35,014 nt of DNA, from contig NZ_JPMI01000424.1 in assembly GCF_000733295.1 (NCBI RefSeq), positions 1 to 35,014 of the forward strand, read 5' to 3'. Made by a program: the position numbers and the translations under genes. This DNA is from Archangium violaceum Cb vi76. GTDB taxonomy: Bacteria > Myxococcota > Myxococcia > Myxococcales > Myxococcaceae. Within the stretch, counting starts at the first letter, position 1, and each line of letters begins with the position of its first letter. The notes below the pieces were generated by a model. That model saw nothing but the letters and a program-made list of their open reading frames with translations. It made no database searches and was not told the origin of the DNA. Below, piece after piece: positions 1-8,821 of this stretch.

Positions 1-2
1 CC

Positions 3-2282
3 CTGGGCGTGCGCTCCACGCAGATCGGCCGCATCGTGGACGTCATCCAGGAGATCGCCGACCAGACGAACCTGCTGGCGCTCAACGCCGCCATCATCGC
101 CGCCCAGGCCGGTGAGCAGGGCCGGCCCTTCGGCGTGGTGGCCGACGAAATCCGCGGCCTGGCCGAGCGCACCGCGCGCTCCACGCGGGAGATCGCCACC
201 ATGGTGGGGGGCATCCGCCGGGAGGTGGACACGACGGTGGCGCTGGTGAAGGAGGGCCGCGAGCAGGCCAGCACGGGCGTGCAGTTGGGAGACCGGGCGG
301 CCGAGGCGCTGATGGAGATCCGCACCATCACCCAGCGCACCTTCTCCGCGGTGGAGGCGACGCTGGCGGAGACGAAGCGGCTGGAGGCGCAGGGCTCCAC
401 GGTGGTGGAGGCCAGCCACCGGGTGGCGCGGCGCGTGGACGACGTGACCCGGGCCGCCATGGAGCAGGCGGGGCACGGACGCGAGCTGGTGCACCAGACG
501 CTGCAGATGGCGAAGCTGGCGCAGGAGGCCTCGCAGAAGGCGGAGGGCCAGGCGCGCACGGGCAAGGATCTGTCCACCGCGGTGGTGAAGCTGAGCACGG
601 CCATCGAGGAGATCCGCGCGGCGCACGGCGTGTTGATGAGGGGGGACTCGTCCATCGGCGAGGAGGTGGCGCGGGTGCGCGAGGACGCGCTGCAGGTCAT
701 CCGCATTGGCGACGGGCTGAGCCGCACGGTGGAGCAGTTGGCGCACGAGGCGGCCAGCCTGGATGGCGAGGTGTTCCGCTTCCGCCTCCCGGAGCCGAAG
801 GCGGGCGGCACGCTGCGCGCGGGCCTCCACCAGACGTCCATGATCGACTCGGTGGGCCGGTTGGATCCGCTCTTCAGCGTGGAGATCCAGGTCGCGGAGC
901 TGTGCGCCTGCGTCTTCTCCAACCTGCTGCGGCTGGAGGACGGCGTGCTGGTGCCGGAGCTGGCCGAGCGCTGGGAAGTGGACCCCTCGGCGCGCCGCTA
1001 CCGCTTCCACCTGCGCCAGGGCGTCACCTTCCATGACGGAACGCCCCTGACGGCGATCGACGTGAAGCGCCACCTCGAGCGGCTGTTGAACCCGGCGGAG
1101 AAGTCGCCGGACAGAGGCCTGCTGGGAGACGTGGTGGGCGCCAGGGCGTTCGCGGAGGGCCATCTCCGCGAGGTGGCCGGCATCGAGGTGCTGAACGAGC
1201 GGGCGCTGGAGATCCGGCTGGAGGAGCCCAAGGCCTTCTTCCTCCAGTTGCTGGCGCAGTCCGCCACGGGCGTGGCGAAGCTGGATGCCCGAGGACAGGT
1301 GGTGGGGACGGGTCCCTTCCGGCAGGTGGAGCTCGGAAAGGAGCGCATCGTGCTCGAGCGCAACCCCACCTACTGGCGCCAGGGGCTGCCGCTGCTGGAC
1401 CGGCTCGAGTTCCACCTGCGGGACTCGCGCGAGGGCTGCATCACCGCGCTGCGCCAGGAGACGGTGGAGTTCGTCTCCTACCTGCATGCCACGCATGTGA
1501 GGGAGCCCGAGCAGCAGGGGCTGCAGGTGGCCACGGGTGTCACGCCGTCCACGGCCCTGGTGGGCTTCAACCTGCGCGAGCCACCGTTCAACGATGTGCG
1601 GGTGCGCAGGGCGCTCCGGGCGGGGCTGGACGTCCGGGCCCTGGTGGAGCACTTCTACAAGGGCGCACGGCTGGCGAGCACGTTGACCCCACCGGAGTTG
1701 CTGGGCGAAGGCGTGTTGCCCGAGCCCCGTCTGAACCTCGAACTGGCCGAGCGGCTGCTGCGCGAGGCCGGGGTGCGGCGGGTGCCGGTCACGCTGTTCC
1801 AGACGGCGGGGCGGAACACGTCGGCCGAGGATGACCTGCTCTTCCGGCCCCTGGTGGATGCGAAGCTGGTGGAGCTCGAGCACGTGGAGCTGGAAGCGGA
1901 GGAGTACTCGGCCCGGCGGCGCGAGGGCCGGCTGCCCGTCTTCCGGCTGCTTTGGATCTCCGACTTCCCGGACCCGGACAACTTCCTCCACTTCCTGCTC
2001 AACTCGCAGGCGCAGAAGCTGTACGTGCTGGACTACCGCAACGGAGAGCTGGACGCGCTCACGGCGGAGGCGCGCGTCACCATCGACCCCGAGCAGCGCA
2101 AGCAGTTCTACCGGCGCGCGGAGAAGCTCGCCCACGAGGACTGTGCCATCATTCCCCTCTTCCACCCGCGCGTGCACGCGGCGGCGAGCGGCCGGGTGCA
2201 GGGACTGCGGCTGCACCAGACACCGCCCCAGGTGCGCTACGAGGAGCTGTGGCTGGACTACTCGGGTGATGAGCTGCCCTGA
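3..2282 (+). CDS. MCP signalling domain fused to family 5 solute-binding domain (5' end outside window)
   Basis: The reading frame is open from the left edge, so the N-terminus is missing; 759 residues are visible. The first ~60 contain the chemoreceptor hairpin tip ([11 protein letters not shown]...[16 protein letters not shown]), followed by ~190 residues of long helices typical of a chemoreceptor signalling domain. The tip reads [11 protein letters not shown] where most receptors have NAAIEAARAGE. From about residue 265 the protein becomes an SBP_bac_5 domain (oligopeptide/dipeptide ABC binding protein type) running to the end. Recognisable blocks are [28 protein letters not shown] and a C-terminal LFHPRVHA. 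No signal peptide or membrane segment separates the two parts, so the binding domain probably sits in the cytoplasm beside the CheA/CheW-contacting tip. I infer a soluble-ligand-sensing chemoreceptor. What precedes residue 1 (membrane segments, HAMP) cannot be seen. Confidence 0.9.
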   Translation: MGVRSTQIGRIVDVIQEIADQTNLLALNAAIIAAQAGEQGRPFGVVADEIRGLAERTARSTREIATMVGGIRREVDTTVALVKEGREQASTGVQLGDRAAEALMEIRTITQRTFSAVEATLAETKRLEAQGSTVVEASHRVARRVDDVTRAAMEQAGHGRELVHQTLQMAKLAQEASQKAEGQARTGKDLSTAVVKLSTAIEEIRAAHGVLMRGDSSIGEEVARVREDALQVIRIGDGLSRTVEQLAHEAASLDGEVFRFRLPEPKAGGTLRAGLHQTSMIDSVGRLDPLFSVEIQVAELCACVFSNLLRLEDGVLVPELAERWEVDPSARRYRFHLRQGVTFHDGTPLTAIDVKRHLERLLNPAEKSPDRGLLGDVVGARAFAEGHLREVAGIEVLNERALEIRLEEPKAFFLQLLAQSATGVAKLDARGQVVGTGPFRQVELGKERIVLERNPTYWRQGLPLLDRLEFHLRDSREGCITALRQETVEFVSYLHATHVREPEQQGLQVATGVTPSTALVGFNLREPPFNDVRVRRALRAGLDVRALVEHFYKGARLASTLTPPELLGEGVLPEPRLNLELAERLLREAGVRRVPVTLFQTAGRNTSAEDDLLFRPLVDAKLVELEHVELEAEEYSARRREGRLPVFRLLWISDFPDPDNFLHFLLNSQAQKLYVLDYRNGELDALTAEARVTIDPEQRKQFYRRAEKLAHEDCAIIPLFHPRVHAAASGRVQGLRLHQTPPQVRYEELWLDYSGDELP

Positions 2283-2314
2283 GCAGGCAGGCAACAGTAG
2301 CCTGGGGGTGGACC

Positions 2315-3148
2315 ATGCGCGATGAGTCGCCAGGATTCAGATGGACGGGGCTGCTGCTCGCCCTGGCCCTGCTGACCAACGCCTGTGCGTCGCGGACGTC
2401 ACCACCCGGCCGGGGAACATACCTGCGCTACACGCCGCACGAGGCCGCCGCACCCGCATGGGCCGGAGACCTGGACGATGAGTCCGCGCCCGAGCCCGAG
2501 GGTCCACAGCGGCCGCACCGCCGCCAGGGCGTGCGGGAGGCAGTGACAGCGGTGGGCCCTGGCGGCACGGAGAAGACGGCGTCGTGGCAGAGCGCCCTGG
2601 CGGCCCACCTGGCGGTTCGCGGTGCCCTGCTCGACGTGTCGGGCTCCACCCACGACATCTCCGAGGAGCTGTCCAGATTGCGCAAGAGCCACTGGGGCAT
2701 CGCCGGCAAGGCCGCGGGCCTCTTCGTGCCCTCTCTCGAGTATGGCCAGAGCCAGTGGCGGTGGTTGGACGCAGAGCTCGCCGCCGCCACCCGGATGGCC
2801 CACGCCGCCGCGGAGGTGGAGGACCCGGACATGCAGCTGGCCCTGCTTCGTCTGGCGGGCCCACGGCTGGAGGCCGCCATGCTGGGCTCGCTGCTGCTGG
2901 CGGCCTGGGTGGACTTCCTCAACCTCCTCGATGTGGCGTTCAAGCAGGGCTACAACTCAGTGGAGACGCTGTTCGTGGACATGGACCGCTGGCGGAAGAT
3001 GGTGGAGCCAGCCATGACTGCACTGGCCTCGCGGGAGTCAGGGCAGGTGGAGGCAGCGGCGGAGAACATGCCCGCCCTGAGAATTGTCGCAGCCAACATG
3101 AAGCGCTACAGGATCCCGATGAATTTCGTCCCGTGGAGAGGACCATGA
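2315..3148 (+). CDS. SitA/DUF2380-type lipoprotein, apparently internally deleted
   Basis: A 277-residue lipoprotein. A short hydrophobic signal ends in the lipobox LTNAC with Cys24. The body (GPGG, ASWQSALAAHLAVRGALLDVSGS, VEDPDMQLALLRLAGPRLEAAMLGSLLLA) and the last ~20 residues (NMKRYRIPMNFVPWRG) match my memory of the myxobacterial DUF2380 lipoprotein family. Those proteins are about 450-500 residues and carry a His-rich HNH/AHH-like nuclease core between these two parts. Here the N-terminal part runs directly into the C-terminal tail around residues 254-260, so the core (HHVLPQE...HQAIHGG type) is absent without a break in frame. A GGGGGTGGA ribosome site precedes the ATG. The stop overlaps the next start by 4 bp, the usual toxin-immunity arrangement. 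It is probably an inactive toxin remnant; family membership is recalled, not searched. Confidence 0.8.
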   Translation: MRDESPGFRWTGLLLALALLTNACASRTSPPGRGTYLRYTPHEAAAPAWAGDLDDESAPEPEGPQRPHRRQGVREAVTAVGPGGTEKTASWQSALAAHLAVRGALLDVSGSTHDISEELSRLRKSHWGIAGKAAGLFVPSLEYGQSQWRWLDAELAAATRMAHAAAEVEDPDMQLALLRLAGPRLEAAMLGSLLLAAWVDFLNLLDVAFKQGYNSVETLFVDMDRWRKMVEPAMTALASRESGQVEAAAENMPALRIVAANMKRYRIPMNFVPWRGP

Positions 3149-3615
3149 GCGACGGAGGTGCCTGGCAGGGCAACGTCAAGGCGCGCCTGTATGAGCGGGT
3201 CCGCAAGCGCGGCTACGACTCGCTCACCGCCTTCGCCGAGGCGCATCCCACGGCTTCGCTCGTGGAACTCGCGGACGAGCTTGGCCCTGATGACATCGCG
3301 GCAGTGCAGGTGTTCAGCGGGTTGGTTGCCGAGGCGGAGCGAAGCGGCAAGGTCACGCGTCTGGTGCGCGGGCAACTCGTGCGCGAACTGGCCGAAGCAC
3401 TCCCAGACGGCTGGCCGGCCCTGCTGGATGACGAAGCCCGTTTCGCTGTCGCCGAGGCGCTCGGCCTCTGGTCTGCCTACACCCCTGAAACTCATGAGGA
3501 GCGTGTCAGGAAGGCGGGCGATGCGCTCCTCGCCAACCCACCGCCGCCCGGTTGGCGTCCGCCCGGCCCCGACGACGAGTTGCTGCTCACGCTCCTGCCC
3601 GACGAAGAGGTCTGA
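3145..3615 (+). CDS. Small immunity-like protein of a myxobacterial paralogous family (DUF2379/'NUDIX'-annotated type)
   Basis: 156 residues, mostly helical and acidic, with no signal peptide or membrane segment. The ATG overlaps the stop of the preceding lipoprotein gene (ATGA), implying translational coupling. The opening (WQGNVKARLYERVRKRGYDSLTAFAEAHPT.SLV.LA.ELG.DD) and a tail ending in GWRPPGPDD are hallmarks of a short family present as many paralogs in Myxococcus. Database entries often label it 'NUDIX hydrolase', but I see no Nudix box (GX5EX7REUXEEXGU), so that label is not supported here. Its regular position behind DUF2380 lipoproteins suggests an immunity or accessory role. Length looks intact although the toxin upstream appears disarmed. 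Confidence 0.8.
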   Translation: MSDGGAWQGNVKARLYERVRKRGYDSLTAFAEAHPTASLVELADELGPDDIAAVQVFSGLVAEAERSGKVTRLVRGQLVRELAEALPDGWPALLDDEARFAVAEALGLWSAYTPETHEERVRKAGDALLANPPPPGWRPPGPDDELLLTLLPDEEV

Positions 3616-3655
3616 TTCTCCCCTGCTCTCCTTTCACTCTGTCGGACCGAGCGCC

Positions 3656-4912
3656 TCAGAGCACCTTGCGGAAGGCGTACAGCACCCGCTCGAACAGCTT
3701 CTGCCAGAGGGGGCGGCGGCGGAACTCGGCCAGGTCCACCTCGCGGCAGCTCTGGCAGTCGCCGCGGAAGGACTCCTCCAGGTTGCGCGCCAGCCGCGGG
3801 TCCGCGAAGACGGCGTTCACCTCGTGGTTGAAGAGCAGCGAGCGCCGCTCGAGGTTGAACGAGCCGATGGTGCCCCACACCCCATCCACCACGGCCGTCT
3901 TCGCGTGGAGCACGCAGCGCTCCCACTCGAAGATGCGGACGCCCGCGGTGAGCAGCTTCTCGTAGAAGGCGCGCGTGGCGTGCACCAGCCAGGGGTGATC
4001 GCTCTTCGCGTTGAGCAGCAGGCTCACCTCCACCCCGCGCTGGGCGGCCTCGCGCAGCACCGCCACCAGCTTCCGGTCCGGAATGAAGTAGGCCGCCGCC
4101 ACCAGCACGCTGCGCCGCGCTCGGGAGATGGCATGCAGGTAGGCGCGGTGGATGCCGCGGCGGCTGGAGAGCACCGCCAGGCTCACGTCTCCCCGCCGGT
4201 GCAACCGGGCCGCCCGCCGACGCCGGCGCGTCTCCCGCCAGGAGCGGAACCTGTCCTGGAAGGCCATGCGCCAGGTGGCCACGAAACGGCGCTCCAACTC
4301 GTACACCGCCGGCCCTTCCACGCGCAGCACGTCGTCGCGCCAGGCCTCCCCCTCGGGCGCCCAGTGCGCGGAGATGTTCACCCCGCCGATGAAGGCCACC
4401 TCGCCGTCCACCGCGAGAATCTTCCGGTGGTCGCGCCGCAACAGGTGTCGCAACCCACGGCCGAGGCTGGTGAAGGGCTTGAAGGGGCGGACGTCCACCC
4501 CGCGCGCCCGCAGGGCCTCGAAGAATCCGCGCCGGCTCGTCCAGGAGCCCAGCGCGTCGTAGAGCACCTTCACGTGCACGCCCCGCTCGGCCGCCTCCGC
4601 CAACGCCTCGCCGAACAGCTCCCCCACCGCGTCGGAGATGAACATGTACGTCTCGAGGTGGACGTAGCGCCGCGCGCTCCGGATGGCCGTCAGCATCGCC
4701 GGGTAGGCCTCCACCCCGTCGCGCAACAACTGGCAGCCATTGCCGCGGATCACCCCGTGCGAGCGCGGCAGGTAGTACCGGGCAAGCAGCGCGGAGGAGA
4801 CGTGGGGGCTCCACACCGGCTCATGAGCGGGCGGACAGCCAGCCGCCTGCCTGGGTGACTCCCCCGCCTGTTCCTCGAACGCCGAACCGATGCCCACCTC
4901 CTGCTCATGCAT
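3656..4912 (-). CDS. Phospholipase D family protein, cardiolipin synthase-like
   Basis: A 418-residue protein with two complete HKD motifs: HRKILAVDG from His162 and HAKTAVVDG from His336. Each is followed by the expected IGGVN/IGSFN block. This two-motif layout is that of cardiolipin synthases and related phosphatidyltransferases, which join two phosphatidylglycerols or exchange phospholipid head groups at the inner membrane. No N-terminal transmembrane helices are visible, as in the ClsB/ClsC-like soluble class; the N-terminal ~45 residues are polar and poorly conserved. I chose the ATG at 4912, though no strong ribosome site precedes it; a TTG 63 bp upstream is possible. It lies 105 bp downstream of the FHA gene on the same strand and converges with the immunity-like gene across 40 bp. 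Confidence 0.88.
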   Translation of the reverse strand: MHEQEVGIGSAFEEQAGESPRQAAGCPPAHEPVWSPHVSSALLARYYLPRSHGVIRGNGCQLLRDGVEAYPAMLTAIRSARRYVHLETYMFISDAVGELFGEALAEAAERGVHVKVLYDALGSWTSRRGFFEALRARGVDVRPFKPFTSLGRGLRHLLRRDHRKILAVDGEVAFIGGVNISAHWAPEGEAWRDDVLRVEGPAVYELERRFVATWRMAFQDRFRSWRETRRRRRAARLHRRGDVSLAVLSSRRGIHRAYLHAISRARRSVLVAAAYFIPDRKLVAVLREAAQRGVEVSLLLNAKSDHPWLVHATRAFYEKLLTAGVRIFEWERCVLHAKTAVVDGVWGTIGSFNLERRSLLFNHEVNAVFADPRLARNLEESFRGDCQSCREVDLAEFRRRPLWQKLFERVLYAFRKVL

Positions 4913-5017
4913 GGTGGAACAAGGGTGGGAATGACACCGGCGTCCGGCAACCTGCCCACCTGCCGCCCGGGGCAATCCCCCGAGCGGCCCGGACGTCCGC
5001 CGCCGGACACGCGGCGG

Positions 5018-6637
5018 CTACAGCCCCAGGTCCGCGCGGCGGATCTCCGCCATGCGGGCGCAGCGCTGGTCGTACTCACCCGGGAAGTACTCGCGCGTGT
5101 GGTCCAACGTGGCCGAGGCCGCCTGCCAGTTGTTCTGGTTGACGTACCCCTCCACCTCCAGCATCAGCTTGGAGCAGACGCGGTCCAGCTCCGTCTGCGT
5201 GTCCTTCACGCGCTCGCGCGCCTCGTAGTAGAGGTCCGGCTTGGGCTCGGGGTGGGCCTCCAGCAACAGCCACGCCTCGCGGAAGGACTTCCACGCCTCG
5301 TAGCGGTTGCGCGCACCCACCTCCTTGTTCTCCATGTTCTTGACGCCGCGCTTGTACGCCTTGCGCGCCTCCTCGACGAGCTGGTCGGGCGGAATCTCCG
5401 GCAACAGCACCTTCTCCAGCCAGATGTTCCAGATGCGCCACTCCTCCTCGCCGGGAGGGTTCTTCGTGTTGTCGAAGGTGATGCGGTTGATCTCGCCCTT
5501 CTTCAACTGCGCCGAGGGGATCATGATCTCCAGCACGCGATCCTGGCTGGCCAACGTGTCCGCGGGCACCTTGCTCAGGTCCACGCCGTTGATCGTCACC
5601 ATCACCTCGCCCTCGGAGATGCCCTGCGCCTGGAAGTGCACGAGGGCCAGGGCCCGGGTGGCGGCGGTGTACTCCCACTCGAAGATCTTCTGATCCTTGT
5701 TCTCCCACATGACGCCCTCGCCGTAACCGAAGGAGTCGTCGATGGGTGTGGGGCCGACGACGACGGGCTCGGGGCCACGGGTCACCTTGGCCTCGCCGCC
5801 GAGCACCAGCCAGTACACCAGAGCCACCAGACCCATCACGCTCACCACGCCCAGGCCGATGAGGGCGTTGCGCACGATGGGGGTGGCATCCGCCCAGAAC
5901 AGCCTCGCCTGCGCCACCAGGCCCGGAGACTCACGGCGGATGCGGGCACGCTCGGCGGCGGACAGGCCGCCCCCCTGGGCCGCCGGAGCGGAACGGGCCA
6001 CCGCGTTGCCGGTGGGGCGCCGGGGCGCGGCCGTGGGTGCGGACGCCGGAGCCTTCGCCAGGGCACCGGGCCCGGCGGCCGGAACCTGGGGACGGGTGGC
6101 CGTGCGCGAGGCAGCACCCCCCACCGCGGGCATCGCGGGCTGTGTCCCGGCACGGGTGGTGGTCCGCAGGGCCTGGATGGGGCGGGTGGTGTTGAGCCGC
6201 GCCTCCTCCAACTCCTCCTCGTTGGCCCCCTCGGGGGCCAGGGCCGCGCCGCGGTTGCGCTGACGCGCCACGTTCTCCACGGACACGATGCGCGTGCTGT
6301 CGGGGCTCTCGCCACCCACGCCCGCGTCCGTGACGATGTCCGCCGCCAGCGGCTTGAAGACGAAGACCACCGGCCCGAGCGACAGCTGATCGCCCTCCTC
6401 CAGGGGCTGCTTCTCCTTCACCAGCTTGCCATTGAGCTGCGTACCGTTGGAGCTGCCCATGTCCTCGACGAAGTGCTGCCCCCCGTCGACGAAGATGCGG
6501 CAGTGACGACGGGAGATGCCCGCGTCGTACAGGACGACGTCACACTCGTTGACGCGGCCGATGAGGACGGAGTCCTGCTCGAACTCGAACTCCTTCCCGG
6601 CCTCCTTGCCCTCGGCGATCGTCAGCTGAAAGCTCAT
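5018..6637 (-). CDS. FHA-domain membrane protein
   Basis: 539 residues. The N-terminus is a clear forkhead-associated domain that reads phosphothreonine: GR at 27-28, SRRH at 42-45 and SSNGT at 62-66 are the phosphopeptide-binding signature. Then comes a low-complexity Ala/Pro/Arg linker (~100-235), one predicted transmembrane helix (~254-275, GLGVVSVMGLVALVYWLV), and a ~260-residue C-terminal part without a domain I recognise, which includes helical Lys/Glu-rich repeats. Topology would put the FHA domain in the cytoplasm and the C-terminal part in the periplasm. It starts 7 bp after the second WYL gene behind a GAGG ribosome site and is likely the third gene of that operon. Myxobacteria have many Ser/Thr kinases, so phospho-dependent signalling is expected; the partner is unknown. 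Confidence 0.9.
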   Translation of the reverse strand: MSFQLTIAEGKEAGKEFEFEQDSVLIGRVNECDVVLYDAGISRRHCRIFVDGGQHFVEDMGSSNGTQLNGKLVKEKQPLEEGDQLSLGPVVFVFKPLAADIVTDAGVGGESPDSTRIVSVENVARQRNRGAALAPEGANEEELEEARLNTTRPIQALRTTTRAGTQPAMPAVGGAASRTATRPQVPAAGPGALAKAPASAPTAAPRRPTGNAVARSAPAAQGGGLSAAERARIRRESPGLVAQARLFWADATPIVRNALIGLGVVSVMGLVALVYWLVLGGEAKVTRGPEPVVVGPTPIDDSFGYGEGVMWENKDQKIFEWEYTAATRALALVHFQAQGISEGEVMVTINGVDLSKVPADTLASQDRVLEIMIPSAQLKKGEINRITFDNTKNPPGEEEWRIWNIWLEKVLLPEIPPDQLVEEARKAYKRGVKNMENKEVGARNRYEAWKSFREAWLLLEAHPEPKPDLYYEARERVKDTQTELDRVCSKLMLEVEGYVNQNNWQAASATLDHTREYFPGEYDQRCARMAEIRRADLGL

Positions 6638-6644
6638 GAAAACC

Positions 6645-7568
6645 TCAGACTCCTAACACGGCCTTCGCCGCGCGGGCCACGGCCGCACGGGCCGAAGCGG
6701 GCTCGAGCACCTCGGCCTCGCCGCCGAACGATAGCACCCACTGCGTCAACCAGCGCTCGTTGTCGCCCGCCACCCGCACTTCCACGCCCCCATCCGCGAG
6801 CAGGCGAGCGTCCTCGCCGAAGCGCTCCCGGACATAGGGGGCCACCAGCCGGGTGAAGCGCACCCGGACGGCCGCGTTGGTGCGGGCCGGGTTGGGCACC
6901 TCGGCCCGGGCATCCTCGCGTGGCTGGAATGTTGCGTCCGTGACAGCCAGGTTCTGCATCCGGTCCACCCGGAAGAGCCGATCGTCTTGACGGTTGAGGT
7001 CCCAAGCTTGGAGGTACCACTGGCCCCGGTGGCTGAGCAGCTCGTGCGGCCGCACCCGGCGCGACTCGAGGCCGCCCCGGCCCGGGGTGGCGTAGTCGAA
7101 GGACACCTCGCGCCGCTCGTGGATGGCCCGGGTGAGCGGCCCCAGGGCCTCGGGCGCCTCCACCGCGGCGTCGATCTTCCGGTACATCTCGCGGAAGCGC
7201 TCGCCCGCGCCCGGAGGCAACACGCCCTCCAGCTTCTCCACCGCGCTGCGCAGCGCATCTCCCGCGGCCGGACGCAGCAGCTCCGCCGAGGCGGCCAGCG
7301 CCGAGGCCTCGCCCACCGTCAACCGCGGCGGCGCGGACAGCCGCTGGTCGAGGTCCACGTAGACGCGGTCGTTCTCGACGTAGATGTCGATGTAGTCGTC
7401 CGGGTTGAAGGGGGGCCGGCCCACGCAGGTGAGCAGATCCAGATCCTCCAGCAGGTGCTCCCGGCTGACGTTGAGGGCGCGCGCCAGCTCCTCCACGGAG
7501 ATGCCGGGGCGCGAGGAGACGAAGGGAACGAGGAACAGCAGACGGCGAAGACGCTCGTGGACGCTCAT
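6645..7568 (-). CDS. WYL-domain transcriptional regulator (PafC-like)
   Basis: 307 residues. The N-terminal ~60 form a DeoR-type winged helix (ERLRRLLFLVPFV...GISVEELARALNVSREHLLEDLDLL). The middle holds the WYL domain with an intact WYL triad (GQWYLQAWDL) and the following FRVDRM segment. A WCX-like C-terminal extension follows (VRVRFTRLVAPYVRERFGEDA...DNERWLTQWVLSFGGEAEVLEP). Its start overlaps the stop of the preceding WYL gene by 4 bp. Two adjacent, slightly different WYL regulators are the hallmark of PafB/PafC, which in actinobacteria form a heterodimer that activates DNA-damage genes independently of LexA. Same architecture and order are seen here; function in this organism is inference. 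Confidence 0.92.
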   Translation of the reverse strand: MSVHERLRRLLFLVPFVSSRPGISVEELARALNVSREHLLEDLDLLTCVGRPPFNPDDYIDIYVENDRVYVDLDQRLSAPPRLTVGEASALAASAELLRPAAGDALRSAVEKLEGVLPPGAGERFREMYRKIDAAVEAPEALGPLTRAIHERREVSFDYATPGRGGLESRRVRPHELLSHRGQWYLQAWDLNRQDDRLFRVDRMQNLAVTDATFQPREDARAEVPNPARTNAAVRVRFTRLVAPYVRERFGEDARLLADGGVEVRVAGDNERWLTQWVLSFGGEAEVLEPASARAAVARAAKAVLGV

Positions 7569-8584
7569 GCCGCCACCTCCTCACGGGGCGTGTGCTTCTC
7601 GAGGATGCTCGAGGCCATGTCCTTCACCCGCTGCCGGGCATCCTCGGGCGCCTCCACGCGGCACTCCGGCCCCAGCTGCAGGCAGAAGCGCAGCAGTCCA
7701 TCCAGGAACGTCACCGGCAGCTCCACCAGCACGCCCTCGCCGTCCTCGGCCGGGGCCACGGTGGCACCCGGGAAGAGCGAGGGGCCGCGGGTCAGCAGCT
7801 CGCCGGTGAGGCGCAGGCGCGCGTTCACGCTCTCGTGGAAGCGGTGCTGCCAGGGGGAGCTGGCCACGTGGTTGTCGAAGGAGAAGCCCTCGGGCACCTC
7901 GAAGTCCGGGGTGCGCGGCCGGGCGGTGTTCGCCTTGAGCGAGCGGATGCGGTGCACGAGGAAGGTGCGCACGCCCTGGCGCAGGTGGCAGTAGCCCACC
8001 AGCGTCCAGATGCCCCGGCGCAGCACCAGGCCGTACGGGTCCACCTTGCGCTCCGTGAGGTCCGGCCGCTTGGGCGAGGCATAGGACATCTGCACCCACT
8101 TGTGCGAGGCACACGCGTCCCAGAGCGCCTCCAGGTGCGCGGCGAGCTGCGGCCCATCCTGCTCCGAGCCCAGCTCCATGCGCACGCGCGGGGTGGGCAG
8201 CGCGTTGCCCGCGAAGAAGCCGATCTTCCGCAGGGCGTGGGACAGGTCGTCGCGGCCGGGGAAGGCCCCGGACGTCAACGCGGCGCTGCCCGCGGCGTAG
8301 AGGACGGCCAGCTCCTCCTTGGTGAGGTCCACCTCGGGCAGGTAGTAGGCGTCGCGGTCGACGATGTAGCCGTCCTTCCGCTCGTCATCTCCCTGGATGT
8401 AGGAGAGGGGGAAGCCCAGCTCGAGCAGCTCCGCCTTGTCGCGCTCGAACTTGCGTTCGGCGGCATCATCGGAAATGCCCATGTAGTCGGCGGGGAAGTG
8501 CTCACGCAGCTCCGCCCAGGAGATCGGTTCCCGAGCATCCAGGAACAGCGCGACGAGATCGAGGAGGCGTTCGGTACGGTCCAT
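7565..8584 (-). CDS. WYL-domain transcriptional regulator (PafB-like)
   Basis: 339 residues from the ATG at 8584; a TTG 24 bp upstream is the alternative, and neither has a strong ribosome site. N-terminal winged helix (RTERLLDLVALFLDAREPISWAELREHFPADY...ERKFERDKAELLELGFPLSY) with the PafB-like 'AAERKFERDKAEL' signature. The WYL domain has the motif degenerate at position 2 (GIWTLVGYCHLRQGVRTFLVHRIRSL), and a WCX-type C-terminus ends the protein. It is the first gene of the WYL-WYL-FHA operon. The 309 bp upstream of it is the only candidate control region and contains two CTGAAC direct repeats. It differs enough from its neighbour to suggest a heterodimer rather than a recent duplication. Confidence 0.92.
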   Translation of the reverse strand: MDRTERLLDLVALFLDAREPISWAELREHFPADYMGISDDAAERKFERDKAELLELGFPLSYIQGDDERKDGYIVDRDAYYLPEVDLTKEELAVLYAAGSAALTSGAFPGRDDLSHALRKIGFFAGNALPTPRVRMELGSEQDGPQLAAHLEALWDACASHKWVQMSYASPKRPDLTERKVDPYGLVLRRGIWTLVGYCHLRQGVRTFLVHRIRSLKANTARPRTPDFEVPEGFSFDNHVASSPWQHRFHESVNARLRLTGELLTRGPSLFPGATVAPAEDGEGVLVELPVTFLDGLLRFCLQLGPECRVEAPEDARQRVKDMASSILEKHTPREEVAA

Positions 8585-8716
8585 CGGAAGGTTTTCGACA
8601 ATGCGCAAAAGCGTCAGGTCGGGTCAAGGCAGGGAGCCGCGACGACGGACGGATGTCCGCTCACGCCCCGTGCGATCGTGGATCTACCCGGAGGAACAGG
8701 ACCTGAACAGCTTTTT

Positions 8717-8733
8717 GCTGAACGCACGTCCAG
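8717..8733 (-). promoter_or_regulatory. LexA-box-like site upstream of the WYL operon
   Basis: On the minus strand this reads CTGGACGTGCGTTCAGC. The M. xanthus LexA consensus I recall is CTRHAMRYBYGTTCAGS; only the fourth position (G instead of A/C/T) differs. A second, weaker GTTCAGG copy lies at 8702-8708. The consensus is from memory and binding is untested. Confidence 0.35.
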
Positions 8734-8821
8734 GTGTGTTCATGGGCGAGCGGAACCGACCCGGGGGTTGGCGAGCAGGCGTTCACCGCAGGTGGGCTCG
8801 CGAACGGCGGGCAACTGGGAT

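Noticed and set aside
3145-3615. Calling the small immunity-like protein a Nudix hydrolase
   Set aside because: No Nudix box or equivalent Glu cluster is visible. The label circulates for this family but the sequence does not support it.
3158-4858. 566-codon plus-strand open frame opposite the phospholipase D gene
   Set aside because: It is the antisense of a gene with two clear HKD motifs. Its translation is low-complexity (long Leu/Ala/His/Val and Arg-rich runs), as expected from GC-rich codons read on the other strand.
7565-7568. Frameshift between the two WYL genes
   Set aside because: The 4-bp ATGA overlap is normal translational coupling and both proteins are complete with their own N- and C-terminal domains.
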